45,329 bases of DNA, taken from JAYWFX01 sp043778575. GTDB lineage: Bacteria; Patescibacteriota; JACMRA01. Under the pieces are notes generated by a model that worked only from the letters and a program-made list of their open reading frames with translations, was not told where the DNA came from and ran no database searches. The stretch spans positions 1 through 45,329 of the forward strand of contig JAYWFX010000101.1 of assembly GCA_043778575.1 (NCBI GenBank), read 5' to 3'. Within the stretch, counting starts at the first letter, position 1, and each line of letters begins with the position of its first letter. Both the position numbers and the translations under genes were made by a program. Positions 17,044 through 25,360 of the stretch are shown in pieces.

Positions 17044-18969
17044 CTATCTGCTAATCAGGTTGACACCTCGCTGAATTTCACCTCCATCCACAATCAACCT
17101 TTTGTCTGGATCGTATCTGTGAACTATCTCTCTTCCTAGGCTTAGAGATGGTGTCATCAAACCAGATTGACCTATAAATCTGAGATTCTGAGAATTGCTA
17201 GTTTTTGGTAAGGAAAACGTAGTGTCTACTGTTGTCGTTTCTTGGTCACTGAGATATAATCCTAGTACTTTACTAGTATCAAGTTGATTATACACAAATC
17301 CTTGATCTTCTTCGTGATAACTATTTAGTATTTCCTGTATTTGAGGCTGAGTCACAGATGTAGATTTGAGCAGGTTTTTATTTAATTGCTTAATATACGG
17401 TAAATATAGTCCCATGTTTCGCTTTTGTGGTGAGCTGATCTTCAAATCAAAAGCCTCTTTAGGTAGTTGAAATCCAAAAAATGTTAATGGTGAGACAGTG
17501 TTTAATCCTCGTCTTAGTACTGGTTGGTTGGGTAAAATCTGTTTGTATGTAATGTGATACCTAACAGAGTTACTGTCCTGACTTTCTTGATATATATTAA
17601 ATCGATTTTCTGTGATGAGTCCACGTTTGTCGCCCGATATGTTTGAAATTAGAGGTGAAATCACTTGTTGAGACACTTGATTCTGACAGGTTCCAGATTG
17701 CGAGAGTCCAATTTGTTTGCTAAACAATTCAGCCTTATTATCTTTAATCCAGATTTGTATATTCCGATTCAGTATTTCAGATCCCAAAATGGTCGCCAGT
17801 GAAATCTTCGGTCGCTTCATTATCTCTTCAAAAAGTTTTGTAAATATAGTAGAAATTTTAGCCTTAGGATTATCAGGAGTTTTAGTTTCGTAGGATGTAA
17901 TACGTTCTACTTCATCTAAAAAGTTTGTTTTGTTTATTATTAGCCCATCGACATTAATTGCAATATCTCCATCTAAAGCCATAAACACAGCTGGGTTTAC
18001 AAATATAATGCCATCGTTTTTACCACCATTACTGTTATCCTCGATTTGTTTTGACACAAAAGATGCTGTATCGCGGAAACAGTTAAAATAGTTTGAATCA
18101 TGAATATTAGGTTTAAATTCAGTCTCCCCTCTAGAGTTTAAAGAAAACATATAACTGGCCGGATGAGTAATAAAATCATTTTGTGATCCACCATCAAAAT
18201 TATAAATTGATTGACTTTTTGATATCCTCATCTTGCCCTTAAACAGCTCTATGTTTATGTAAGATCCTGTAAATCCTCCAGTAGGTCTTGATTCTCCTAT
18301 ATTTTGAGAAAATAGTGTGTAATACTGATTACCGTTGTGACCAATTATTTTCAATATTTCATTTTTGTTATCACTCAGTAATTCTAGTGTGTCTATAATC
18401 TTTCCGATGGTTGAAAATAGTGTAATCACTTTTTTTTGAGAGAGTAGGGAGGCTAAGACGTTTATCCATGTAGTGCTGTTTAGTAACTTCTTAGCTTTTT
18501 CTATAAAAGCGGGCAATTTTTTTAGGAATTCTGCAATATCATCGCTAAAGTCTGTTTTGTTGTGTATGTTCTCAAATCCATTAATGCTCAGTATGTAGTA
18601 TTTGGAAAAATCAATCATTTCTGACCAGATATTTGCTAGTTCCGCTGTTTGATTAAACACAGTACTAATATATAAATCTGAAAAAGGAATAATGCTTGTT
18701 ATGGTCGATGTGTCTGATTTTACATACTGTTTTAATTCGTCGATATTTTCATACGTTTTACCGCTTACAATTTGAGATATTATGTTCAAGTACTGTGATT
18801 TTGACCTTTGAATCTTTGTATTGGTCGTGTTTATGGCAAAGATACTTATGACTATTGTGTATGTTAAGCAGATTGAAAGTGTTTGTATACACACGAACTT
18901 TACACCAGCATATTGTTTTTTACATGCAAATACCGAAAAAAAGCTATATTTTAATCCAACAAAAGACAT
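17044..18969 (-). CDS. DUF4012 envelope protein
   Basis: 641 residues with one N-terminal membrane segment (about 22-47) and a large extracytoplasmic part. The DUF4012 hallmark is clear: YYTLFSQN followed by ESRPTGGFTGSY (about 225-245). Acidic and beta-rich stretches follow, typical of this family, which is common in CPR, Chloroflexi and Actinobacteria next to glycan genes; its biochemical role is unknown. It is the first gene of the envelope block. Its start codon lies in a 5-bp hairpin (18967-18982), and no Shine-Dalgarno motif is present. Confidence 0.85.
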   Translation of the reverse strand: MSFVGLKYSFFSVFACKKQYAGVKFVCIQTLSICLTYTIVISIFAINTTNTKIQRSKSQYLNIISQIVSGKTYENIDELKQYVKSDTSTITSIIPFSDLYISTVFNQTAELANIWSEMIDFSKYYILSINGFENIHNKTDFSDDIAEFLKKLPAFIEKAKKLLNSTTWINVLASLLSQKKVITLFSTIGKIIDTLELLSDNKNEILKIIGHNGNQYYTLFSQNIGESRPTGGFTGSYINIELFKGKMRISKSQSIYNFDGGSQNDFITHPASYMFSLNSRGETEFKPNIHDSNYFNCFRDTASFVSKQIEDNSNGGKNDGIIFVNPAVFMALDGDIAINVDGLIINKTNFLDEVERITSYETKTPDNPKAKISTIFTKLFEEIMKRPKISLATILGSEILNRNIQIWIKDNKAELFSKQIGLSQSGTCQNQVSQQVISPLISNISGDKRGLITENRFNIYQESQDSNSVRYHITYKQILPNQPVLRRGLNTVSPLTFFGFQLPKEAFDLKISSPQKRNMGLYLPYIKQLNKNLLKSTSVTQPQIQEILNSYHEEDQGFVYNQLDTSKVLGLYLSDQETTTVDTTFSLPKTSNSQNLRFIGQSGLMTPSLSLGREIVHRYDPDKRLIVDGGEIQRGVNLISR

Positions 18970-18982
18970 CCTATAAAGGATG
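18967..18982 (-). promoter_or_regulatory. Hairpin containing the DUF4012 start codon
   Basis: On the minus strand CATCC-TTTATA-GGATG folds into a perfect 5-bp stem with a 6-base loop, and the ATG is the last three bases of the 3' arm. The start is thus base-paired in the RNA, which could lower initiation unless transcription begins inside the hairpin. Confidence 0.45.
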
Positions 18983-19013
18983 AATATATTTTATTTGCAT
19001 TTTAGTCCAATAG

Positions 19014-19451
19014 CTATTTTTTGCCTAGATTTAAACTAGATTTCAATTTAGAATAGTATCTCATTTCTAGGTTCAAGCTACGGATAATATATCTCAGTGT
19101 GAAAAACATTATTACAGTGAACCAGCAAAAACCGATGATAAGCCATATTCTAGCACCCAGGAATCCCACTTGTGTTTGTCTCATCATGAACCATACCAAA
19201 CCTAGTACGCCCATCCAAAACAAATTATTAGCAAGAAACGGCAACTTGCTCTTTAAGGGGTTTCGATTGTTTAAAAATTGATTAGAAACAAATAATATTA
19301 TAGCAATTGTCACAAATGATGCAAATGTATATATAAACAAATAATAAATAAAGCTATTCATCTGCACTACTGGAGTAACCGAAGAATTACCAGCGATACC
19401 TTCTAGCCAATATTTGATATCTGATAGTTTTGACTGGTCTATGTATGACAT
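19014..19451 (-). CDS. Small multi-pass membrane protein
   Basis: 145 residues with three hydrophobic helices (about 33-57, 73-90, 98-118), preceded by a polar N-terminus and ending in a basic tail (LGKK). A short interruption MMRQTQVGFLGARIW joins helices two and three. No catalytic motif is visible and I do not recognise a named family, though such proteins are common near envelope genes in CPR. It lies between rpoA and DUF4012 on the same strand, about 20 bases after rpoA. Confidence 0.6.
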   Translation of the reverse strand: MSYIDQSKLSDIKYWLEGIAGNSSVTPVVQMNSFIYYLFIYTFASFVTIAIILFVSNQFLNNRNPLKSKLPFLANNLFWMGVLGLVWFMMRQTQVGFLGARIWLIIGFCWFTVIMFFTLRYIIRSLNLEMRYYSKLKSSLNLGKK

Positions 19452-19470
19452 AATATGACTATGTAAGTCC

Positions 19471-20400
19471 TTAATTTAAATCGTTGACGTACTCTTGAAT
19501 GGATTTGAGAGATTTTTCGGTTATACCTGTAAATTCTGACACCTCAGCCAATCTAGTTAATAGCTGATCATTGGTATTGATACCATTTTTATCTAAGATA
19601 CTTTTAATTCTAGGGCTTAATTGAATATCACTTTCAATAGGTGTCTCAGTATTTATTGTTGTTGGCAAAGCTTTTACCGTATCCTTGGAAGGAGTAACAG
19701 CAAGTCCTGATTCAATTTTGGAAAATAATTCAATGAGATTATGTAGTATAAAGTTTACTATGTCTGATGGTGATACACTACCGTCAGTCTCAAAATTCAC
19801 ATCAAGCTTGTCATAATTAGTTTTGTCACCAACACGGACTTGCTCTACTTTTATGGATGCTGCAGTAACTGGACTAAATAGAGCATCTACTAAGATATCT
19901 TGAGGGTTAATATTGCCAGCCAGATTTATGTCTTCTAAATGAAGATATCCAACACCTCTCGATACTTCAACTTCAAGCTCAAGAGGGTAACCCTTGTTAA
20001 GTGAGCAGATATATAAGTCTGGATTAGTAATAATTACACTGGTATGAGAATCAAATGATGCAGCTGTCACAGAACCTTCCTTGTTTACAGATAATTTCAA
20101 AGTAGCTTTATCCTCATCAGAAGTGATGTTACAACATAGTAGTTTTAAATTTAGAATTACATCTAATGCATCTTCTACTACACCCTCAATGATTTGATAC
20201 TCGTGTGTTAAATTATTTATTCTTACCCTAGTCACAGCAACACCAGGCACGGAAGATAGTAAAAATCTTCTGATTGAATTCCCAATTGTATAACCAAACC
20301 CAGGCAAGAGTGGTTGAACTGTGAATGTGTGATTAGTAGGGGTGTGATTTACTAATTGAGAATTAATTGTAGGGTATTTTAAATCGAGTGAGGCCAGCAT
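19471..20400 (-). CDS. rpoA: RNA polymerase alpha subunit
   Basis: 309 residues. The N-terminal domain has the alpha signatures GFGYTIGNSIRRFLLSSVPGVAVT (split as GFGYTIGNSIRRFLL and SSVPG; about 34-55) and HEYQIIEGVVEDALDVILNLK, which drive dimerisation and beta/beta' docking. A short acidic linker leads to a C-terminal HhH-like alpha-CTD (about 250-309, LSPRIKSILDKNGI), which contacts promoter DNA and activators. It follows L15 with only tRNA-Ile between; the usual secY-adk-map-infA-S13-S11-S4 block is absent, and L17 does not follow. No Shine-Dalgarno motif precedes it. Confidence 0.93.
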   Translation of the reverse strand: MLASLDLKYPTINSQLVNHTPTNHTFTVQPLLPGFGYTIGNSIRRFLLSSVPGVAVTRVRINNLTHEYQIIEGVVEDALDVILNLKLLCCNITSDEDKATLKLSVNKEGSVTAASFDSHTSVIITNPDLYICSLNKGYPLELEVEVSRGVGYLHLEDINLAGNINPQDILVDALFSPVTAASIKVEQVRVGDKTNYDKLDVNFETDGSVSPSDIVNFILHNLIELFSKIESGLAVTPSKDTVKALPTTINTETPIESDIQLSPRIKSILDKNGINTNDQLLTRLAEVSEFTGITEKSLKSIQEYVNDLN

Positions 20401-20446
20401 ATTTTTGTAATTATTAAGTGTTAAATTTATCGGTTTTGTTGTTGTG

Positions 20447-20523
20447 TGGTGGGTATAACTGGATTCGAACCAGTGACCTCTTCATTATCAGTGAAGTGCT
20501 CTAACCAACTGAGCTACACACCC
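20447..20523 (-). tRNA. tRNA-Ile (anticodon GAU)
   Basis: On the minus strand the acceptor GGGTGTG pairs with TATACCC (two G-U pairs), discriminator A, encoded CCA. D-arm GCTC/GAGC, anticodon loop CTGATAA (GAU) on a perfect CTTCA/TGAAG stem, and T-loop TTCGAAT are all standard. It is embedded in the ribosomal cluster between L15 and rpoA, so it must be cut from a long mRNA. Confidence 0.96.
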
Positions 20524-20543
20524 ATAAACCAAAGACCAATATT

Positions 20544-20966
20544 TTATTGACCAAGCATGATTTTTACTCCTTTTGTCAAGTATATTGAATCACTTGAAAC
20601 TACTGTAAATGTTAGTGTTTCTTTTTTACCCTTGTAGACACGAACTGTTTTTACTCTATGATCGACGATCTTGTTTTCAATTAGTGTTTGCAAGTTTATT
20701 TCTTGTTTAGGAAACATACTATCAATAACATCTGCATTGATAGTGGCTAGATCTTTTCTAGGTCTTGCATTGAATCCCCTTAGTTTAGGTGTTCTACGAA
20801 GCAAAGTTTTCTGTCCACCCTCAAAGCCAATGCGAACTCCTTGACCATGTTTGTTTTGACCTTTGTGACCTTTACCAGAGTTTTTACCCCTGTTTGATCC
20901 CTGTCCACGACCAACACGTTTATTACGCTTGCTACTCGACTTTTCTAATGTGTGTAATGTAAACAT
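20544..20966 (-). CDS. rplO: Ribosomal protein uL15
   Basis: 140 residues. The N-terminal glycine/basic tail (KRVGRGQGSNRGKNSGKGHKG, split at the GSN; about 15-36) threads into 23S rRNA, followed by GFEGGQKTLLRRTPKLRGF and a C-terminal globular part. It is the last ribosomal gene of the cluster. It directly follows bL25 rather than L30 and is followed by tRNA-Ile rather than secY. Confidence 0.95.
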   Translation of the reverse strand: MFTLHTLEKSSSKRNKRVGRGQGSNRGKNSGKGHKGQNKHGQGVRIGFEGGQKTLLRRTPKLRGFNARPRKDLATINADVIDSMFPKQEINLQTLIENKIVDHRVKTVRVYKGKKETLTFTVVSSDSIYLTKGVKIMLGQ

Positions 20967-20979
20967 ATTTTAATTTTTT

Positions 20980-21585
20980 TTACTCAATTACGGTCTTATC
21001 ACTAGATTTCTCAACTTCATCCTCAGCTGTTTCTGAAACTATCGAAGCTATGATTAGGCTATTTTCCTCAGATATAGAATACATTGGCGATACTCCTAAA
21101 TCAGATACTTTAATAACATCAGAATGAATTTTCATAGTACTAATATCAACTTTAATAACACTAGGTAAACTATCTGGAAGCGCTTCAACCTTGAGAGATT
21201 TATGTTGAGTTTCTAGTATTCCCCCAGTTTCCTTGATAGCCGGTGATTCACCGATAAACTCTAAAGGAACCTCTGCTGTAATTTTTATTTTTAAATCTAC
21301 TACAATTAAATCCGCATGCTGCAATTTACTGGTAACCGGATGAATATGAAAATTATGCAGAATACATGGTAGGGTAGACTTGTTTTGATCTATGATTAAT
21401 TCGACTACACCAGTAGTTCCAACCGCTTTAAATGCTTTTATGAAATCTCTATGTGAAACCTGCAGGCTAATTGACTCTACTTTATTACTATACGCAACTA
21501 TAGGTAAAAAACCTTCTTTCCGGAGTTTTCTAACATCATGTCCTAGGTGTGTTCTGGTCGTAGCATTCAACTGATAATGAGACAT
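20980..21585 (-). CDS. rplY: Ribosomal protein bL25, CTC-type
   Basis: 201 residues: an N-terminal L25 domain (about 1-92) that binds 5S rRNA and a C-terminal TL5/CTC beta domain (about 97-180), ending in an acidic tail. Signatures are VRKLRKEGFLPIVAYS, FHIHPVTSKLQHADL and VPLEFIGESPA. bL25 is normally encoded away from the spc operon (often beside pth); here it sits between EF-Ts and L15. Its start is 13 bases after the previous stop on an AT-rich leader. Confidence 0.93.
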   Translation of the reverse strand: MSHYQLNATTRTHLGHDVRKLRKEGFLPIVAYSNKVESISLQVSHRDFIKAFKAVGTTGVVELIIDQNKSTLPCILHNFHIHPVTSKLQHADLIVVDLKIKITAEVPLEFIGESPAIKETGGILETQHKSLKVEALPDSLPSVIKVDISTMKIHSDVIKVSDLGVSPMYSISEENSLIIASIVSETAEDEVEKSSDKTVIE

Positions 21586-21588
21586 ATT

Positions 21589-22179
21589 TTAACTATTTAA
21601 ATTGTAAATTACAAATCTACTTACTTTTATTTTTTCTCCAGTTGACTGAGAGATTTGATGTATGTAGTCTTGTACTGATATATCTGGATTTCTGAGAAAG
21701 GATTGACTAAGGAGAGAGAAATCTTTCACAATTTTTTTACTCTTACCGAGTAAAATCTTTTCTATCATTTCTTCTGTTTTATTTTCATTTATCAACTGTT
21801 CCCTAGCCACTTTAATCTCTTCATCTATAAAATCTTGATCTAAATTTAGTTCAGAAAGAAACTTAGGTTGATATGCTGCAATGTGCAAGCAAATATCTTG
21901 ACCCAACTCTTTAAAGATAGTGCTACGTGATACAAAATCAGTTTCGCAATTCAGCTCGACCATTATACCCAGTCTATAATCATGAATATAAGAAAATATA
22001 CCACCATTTGAGGTATCTCTGTCTTGTCTAGCCTGTGCCTTTAAGACTCCTTGCTCTCTTAGATGTTTTATTATAGTATCCTCATTGCTCGATTTAAGTG
22101 AATCTATGGCTTTAGCTATTTCCTTTAGTGATAATCCAGTTTTGTATCTTATAGATTTAATAAGTTCAATGTTCGACAT
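21589..22179 (-). CDS. tsf: Elongation factor Ts
   Basis: 196 residues, the short form (E. coli 283). The N-terminal UBA-like domain (IKSIRYKTGLSLKEIAKAI) binds EF-Tu, and the core nucleotide-exchange motif NCETDFVS (TDFV at 80-83) is intact. One core subdomain appears reduced. EF-Ts recycles EF-Tu-GDP. It is almost always next to rpsB; here it occupies the place of L30 between S5 and bL25, 15 bases after S5 and 3 bases before bL25, so it is tightly co-expressed with ribosomal proteins. Confidence 0.93.
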   Translation of the reverse strand: MSNIELIKSIRYKTGLSLKEIAKAIDSLKSSNEDTIIKHLREQGVLKAQARQDRDTSNGGIFSYIHDYRLGIMVELNCETDFVSRSTIFKELGQDICLHIAAYQPKFLSELNLDQDFIDEEIKVAREQLINENKTEEMIEKILLGKSKKIVKDFSLLSQSFLRNPDISVQDYIHQISQSTGEKIKVSRFVIYNLNS

Positions 22180-22194
22180 ATAATACTGATTAAT

Positions 22195-22902
22195 TTATTT
22201 TGCTTCAAATTTTTGCAATGTTCTTAAGGCTGTCTGAACTCCAGATATTTTATTTCTACTGCCAATTATCTTTGAGTATATGTTTTTGATACCAGCAAGT
22301 TCCAGTACTGGTCTAAGAAAACCTCCAGCTATGACACCAGTTCCACTCTTAGCTGGTTTAAGCATAATCTCACAGGACTTATACTTTTCCTGAATGGGAA
22401 AATCTATGCTACTTACTTCGTTAAGCTTAATTTTTATTGCGGAATCTTGAGCTTTCTTTGTTGCTTTCGCTACAGCGTCTTGAAAATCTAACCCTTTTTT
22501 CAAACCAAAACCAATTTTCCCTGCTCTATCTCCAGAAACAACAAGAGCTGAAAATCGCATTCTTTTACCACCCTTAACAACTCGAGTTATTCTTCTTACT
22601 AGTATTACTTGTGACTCAAGACTATTAGCATCTTCTTTATTTCTGTTATTTGGTCGATTTCCCCCTGGTCTTCTTCTGTCGAATCTATTACCAGGTCTAT
22701 TTGGTTGACCAACACTGCCAGACCTACCATCTGGTCTTGGAAATCTATCATTGTTTCCACGGAACCCTCCTGGTCTCTGAAATCTATTACCATCAAAAGA
22801 TCTGGTGTTGTTGGGTTGTTGGTTTTGAGTAGGTGTGCTATTAGCAGTAGTATTGTTTGAAATTGCGTTAGTAGCGGTTGTTTGTGAATCTTGATTGGTC
22901 AT
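22195..22902 (-). CDS. rpsE: Ribosomal protein uS5 with disordered Arg/Gly/Pro/Asn-rich extension
   Basis: 235 residues against a usual 165. The S5 core (about 92-235) is standard: VILVRRITRVVKGGKRMRFSA, GFGLKKGLDFQDAV, GTGVIAGGFLRPVLELAGI. The first ~90 residues are low complexity, first Gln/Asn/Thr then repeats of RPGG, RPDG and NRPG (about 43-83), resembling eukaryotic RGG RNA-binding tails. S5 lies at the mRNA entry site, so the tail could reach incoming mRNA. RNase J in this window has a similar tail. It is followed by tsf. Confidence 0.93.
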   Translation of the reverse strand: MTNQDSQTTATNAISNNTTANSTPTQNQQPNNTRSFDGNRFQRPGGFRGNNDRFPRPDGRSGSVGQPNRPGNRFDRRRPGGNRPNNRNKEDANSLESQVILVRRITRVVKGGKRMRFSALVVSGDRAGKIGFGLKKGLDFQDAVAKATKKAQDSAIKIKLNEVSSIDFPIQEKYKSCEIMLKPAKSGTGVIAGGFLRPVLELAGIKNIYSKIIGSRNKISGVQTALRTLQKFEAK

Positions 22903-22913
22903 TTACAATAAAA

Positions 22914-23225
22914 TTAAATTTTAACTCCACTCTCTCTTATACTCTCAGCAACAGCTGCGATTCTGCCATGATAAATATTTCCATTTCTATCGAATGTTAC
23001 TTTACTGATTCCAGAATCTTTTAACCAAGCGACAAGTAATTTACCAACTGCAGTCGATTTCTCAGTTTTTGTACCACTTAAGCTTAGAGATGACGAAGTG
23101 AAAAGGGTTGATTGAGCAACTGGGTCAAATACCTGAGCAACTATATTTTTATTCGACTTACTTACTATTACTCTAATAGTCGTAGTTGATAATTTTCTTT
23201 TAGTTCGAAGTTGTTTATAGTTCAT
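22914..23225 (-). CDS. rplR: Ribosomal protein uL18
   Basis: 103 residues, slightly short (usual about 117). The N-terminal basic stretch and the core IRVIVSKSNKNIVAQVFD, KSTAVGKLLVAWLK and the 5S-rRNA-binding C-terminus FDRNGNIYHGRIAAVAESIRESG are recognisable. It sits in canonical order between L6 and S5, with gaps of 5 and 11 bases. Confidence 0.93.
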   Translation of the reverse strand: MNYKQLRTKRKLSTTTIRVIVSKSNKNIVAQVFDPVAQSTLFTSSSLSLSGTKTEKSTAVGKLLVAWLKDSGISKVTFDRNGNIYHGRIAAVAESIRESGVKI

Positions 23226-23230
23226 ATTTC

Positions 23231-23770
23231 TTACTTTGATTTCTTACCCACTTTCTTTCTATAAAATGCACCAGGGAATTTAAACCCTTTGTGTTTGTAT
23301 ACATCACAAGGTTTCAATTTGAATACATTCATAAAAAAATCACCAAGCAACTGTTTGTCTGTTGATGTACCACTTAGTACATTTTTTGCAAGAGTTAATT
23401 TAATACCATTAGGAATTACTACTTTCACCGAGTGTGAGAATCCAATGTAAAGAGTTAAATCATTTGACAATTCCATTTTAAATCCAACACCATTTAATTC
23501 AAGACTCTTGGTGTATCCTGTACTTACACCCTGAATCATATTTGAGAGGATTGCCTGTGACGTCCCCCACATCGATCGCTGACGTGTGTTTGTTGGGTTT
23601 GGAACAGTAACTTTTACCTCGTTTCCTTGTATATCAAATACAACATCAGTATGGAATTTCTGTTCTAAATGTCCTAAGACTCCGGAAACCTTGATTATTC
23701 GTGTGTTATCATCAATTTGTACAGTGACTCCACTTGGTATTGCTATTGGTTTTTTACCTATACGTGACAT
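23231..23770 (-). CDS. rplF: Ribosomal protein uL6
   Basis: 179 residues with the family's duplicated fold. It starts SRIGKKPIAIPSGV and contains GYTKSLELNGVGF, with the second repeat's C-terminal KPCDVYKHKGFKFPGAFYRKKVGKK matching the GKGIRY-type end in variant form. It is in canonical position between S8 and L18. Confidence 0.94.
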   Translation of the reverse strand: MSRIGKKPIAIPSGVTVQIDDNTRIIKVSGVLGHLEQKFHTDVVFDIQGNEVKVTVPNPTNTRQRSMWGTSQAILSNMIQGVSTGYTKSLELNGVGFKMELSNDLTLYIGFSHSVKVVIPNGIKLTLAKNVLSGTSTDKQLLGDFFMNVFKLKPCDVYKHKGFKFPGAFYRKKVGKKSK

Positions 23771-23812
23771 TAATATGCTATTAAATAATTAAAATTGTTA
23801 CTTTGTCAATAT

Positions 23813-24184
23813 TCAAAATATCTGAAATAGTAATTCGCCACCTGAGTTGATTTTTTTGCACTCTATATGTGTTAATATTCCCTTTGAGGTTGATAATATA
23901 TTGAAGCCCTTCCCTCCGACAATTGATGGAAAGGTTTTAGAAGTGGAGTATACACGATGACTGGGTTTAGACACTCTTTTTATTTTGTTTATTTTTTTAT
24001 CAATTAAAGTTATTTCAAGTGTTCTATCTAATTCTTCAAACGAGCTAAAGTATCCTAAAGAAACTAATTTTCTGGTAACCTCACATACAATATTGTTTTT
24101 GAGAACTGATACTGTAGGTTTTTTAGCTAGTATTGTGTTGTTGACTCTTGCAACATAATCGCTAAGTAAATCTTGTAGGGACAT
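23813..24184 (-). CDS. rpsH: Ribosomal protein uS8
   Basis: 123 residues. The N-terminal DLLSDYVARVNNTILAKK and KNNIVCEVTRKLVSLGY helices and the C-terminal S8 signature (VGGKGFNILSTSKGILTH in place of GLGIAILSTSKGVMTD) are clear. It binds the central domain of 16S rRNA. A 42-base AT-rich gap separates it from L6, one of the larger gaps in the cluster. Confidence 0.94.
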   Translation of the reverse strand: MSLQDLLSDYVARVNNTILAKKPTVSVLKNNIVCEVTRKLVSLGYFSSFEELDRTLEITLIDKKINKIKRVSKPSHRVYSTSKTFPSIVGGKGFNILSTSKGILTHIECKKINSGGELLFQIF

Positions 24185-24205
24185 TTTAGTATATTTAATT
24201 ATAAT

Positions 24206-24391
24206 TTATTCACTGCTCTTAAAAAATCCATTAAGCTCTCCTTTCATAGCGGCTTCACGTATACATATTCTACATAGATCAAAAAATCTATAATATCCAC
24301 GATTTCTACCGCATATTTTACATCTTCGAATTTTTCTTGTTGAGTACTTAGGTTCTTTTAATGCTTTGATTATTAGTGCTTTTCGTGCCAT
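24206..24391 (-). CDS. rpsN: Ribosomal protein uS14, zinc-binding form
   Basis: 61 residues, the short type-Z form. Four zinc-ligand cysteines C24, C27, C40 and C43 are in CKICGRNRG and LCRIC, and the C-terminus carries the usual REAAMKGELNG. It lies between L5 and S8 in standard order. Confidence 0.96.
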   Translation of the reverse strand: MARKALIIKALKEPKYSTRKIRRCKICGRNRGYYRFFDLCRICIREAAMKGELNGFFKSSE

Positions 24392-24406
24392 ATTGTTGTC
24401 GATAGA

Positions 24407-24970
24407 TTATTTTTTAAAAGGAAATTGTAAAGATTCTAACAATAATACATTCTCTGGTCTCGGCGTCTTAAAAACAATGTTTACTTGAAGACCAAAGCTT
24501 ACTGAGGCATCAAATCCAACAGCAGGAAAAATATTAGTATTTGGTATGCCTAAACTATAGCTTGAAAAGTTTTTACTGAATGAGTCTTTTTTAACACCTT
24601 TAAAATCTCTTGATCGCGGAAGAGCAATATATACTAAATTTAAAATAAACTCCAATGCTTTTCGCCCTCTTAAAGTTACTACTATTCCAACTACATCTCC
24701 TGTTCTAGTCTTAAAGTTAGCAATAGCTTTTTTAGCTTGTGTTTTTTTAGGCTTTTGATTTGTCATTTTCAAAATATAGTTTTCAACATCCTGAATTTGT
24801 TTTGTATCAAACTTATCCTTAGCTAACCCGATGTTTATACATACTTTTTCAATCTTTGGTAACCTAAAATAGTTTGCGTTGTTGAGGGAGGTAGAGATTT
24901 TATTAACACAATTACTTGTGAATGAATCAGTGTTTAATAATAGTGGTTGTTGAATTGTGTTTGCGGACAT
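24407..24970 (-). CDS. rplE: Ribosomal protein uL5
   Basis: 187 residues. Signatures include LPKIEKVCINIGLA, QKPKKTQAKKAIANFKTRTGD, VVTLRGRKALEFI and LPRSRDFKGV. L5 binds 5S rRNA and contacts the P-site tRNA. A short, non-conserved N-terminal extension (about 20 residues) precedes the core. Standard order between L24 and S14. Confidence 0.94.
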   Translation of the reverse strand: MSANTIQQPLLLNTDSFTSNCVNKISTSLNNANYFRLPKIEKVCINIGLAKDKFDTKQIQDVENYILKMTNQKPKKTQAKKAIANFKTRTGDVVGIVVTLRGRKALEFILNLVYIALPRSRDFKGVKKDSFSKNFSSYSLGIPNTNIFPAVGFDASVSFGLQVNIVFKTPRPENVLLLESLQFPFKK

Positions 24971-24982
24971 GTTTTATAAAAT

Positions 24983-25342
24983 CTATTTTATCGTTTCTTT
25001 TACTACTGGCATACCTGTCTTTAAATAAACTCTCGTTTTGATTCCATTTAGATTTTCAATTTTTGTTCTAGATATTATATTATCGGAGGTAAGCAGAGCT
25101 AAGTTAGTAATATTAATTTTTCTATCAACTTGATTCATGATACCAGGAATTTTCTCTCCCATATATGTGCTACTCTTTCTGTAGTTTACAATTGTTGGTA
25201 TACCAGCAACGGTGGCACTTTTTATTATTTTACCATTTGCTTTTGTTTTCTTCAAAACTTTTGTAACTAAACCACAATAACCTTTATAGTTACCACTAAT
25301 AACCTTAACTTTATCACCTTTTTGAATCTTTGCAATTGACAT
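24983..25342 (-). CDS. rplX: Ribosomal protein uL24
   Basis: 119 residues with the KOW motif near the N-terminus (KGDKVKVISGNYKGYCGLVTKVL, split at GNYKG; about 8-30) and a C-terminal beta region. L24 starts assembly of the large subunit. It is in standard order between L14 and L5. Confidence 0.94.
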   Translation of the reverse strand: MSIAKIQKGDKVKVISGNYKGYCGLVTKVLKKTKANGKIIKSATVAGIPTIVNYRKSSTYMGEKIPGIMNQVDRKINITNLALLTSDNIISRTKIENLNGIKTRVYLKTGMPVVKETIK

Positions 25343-25360
25343 ATATTTTTTGTAATTTAC

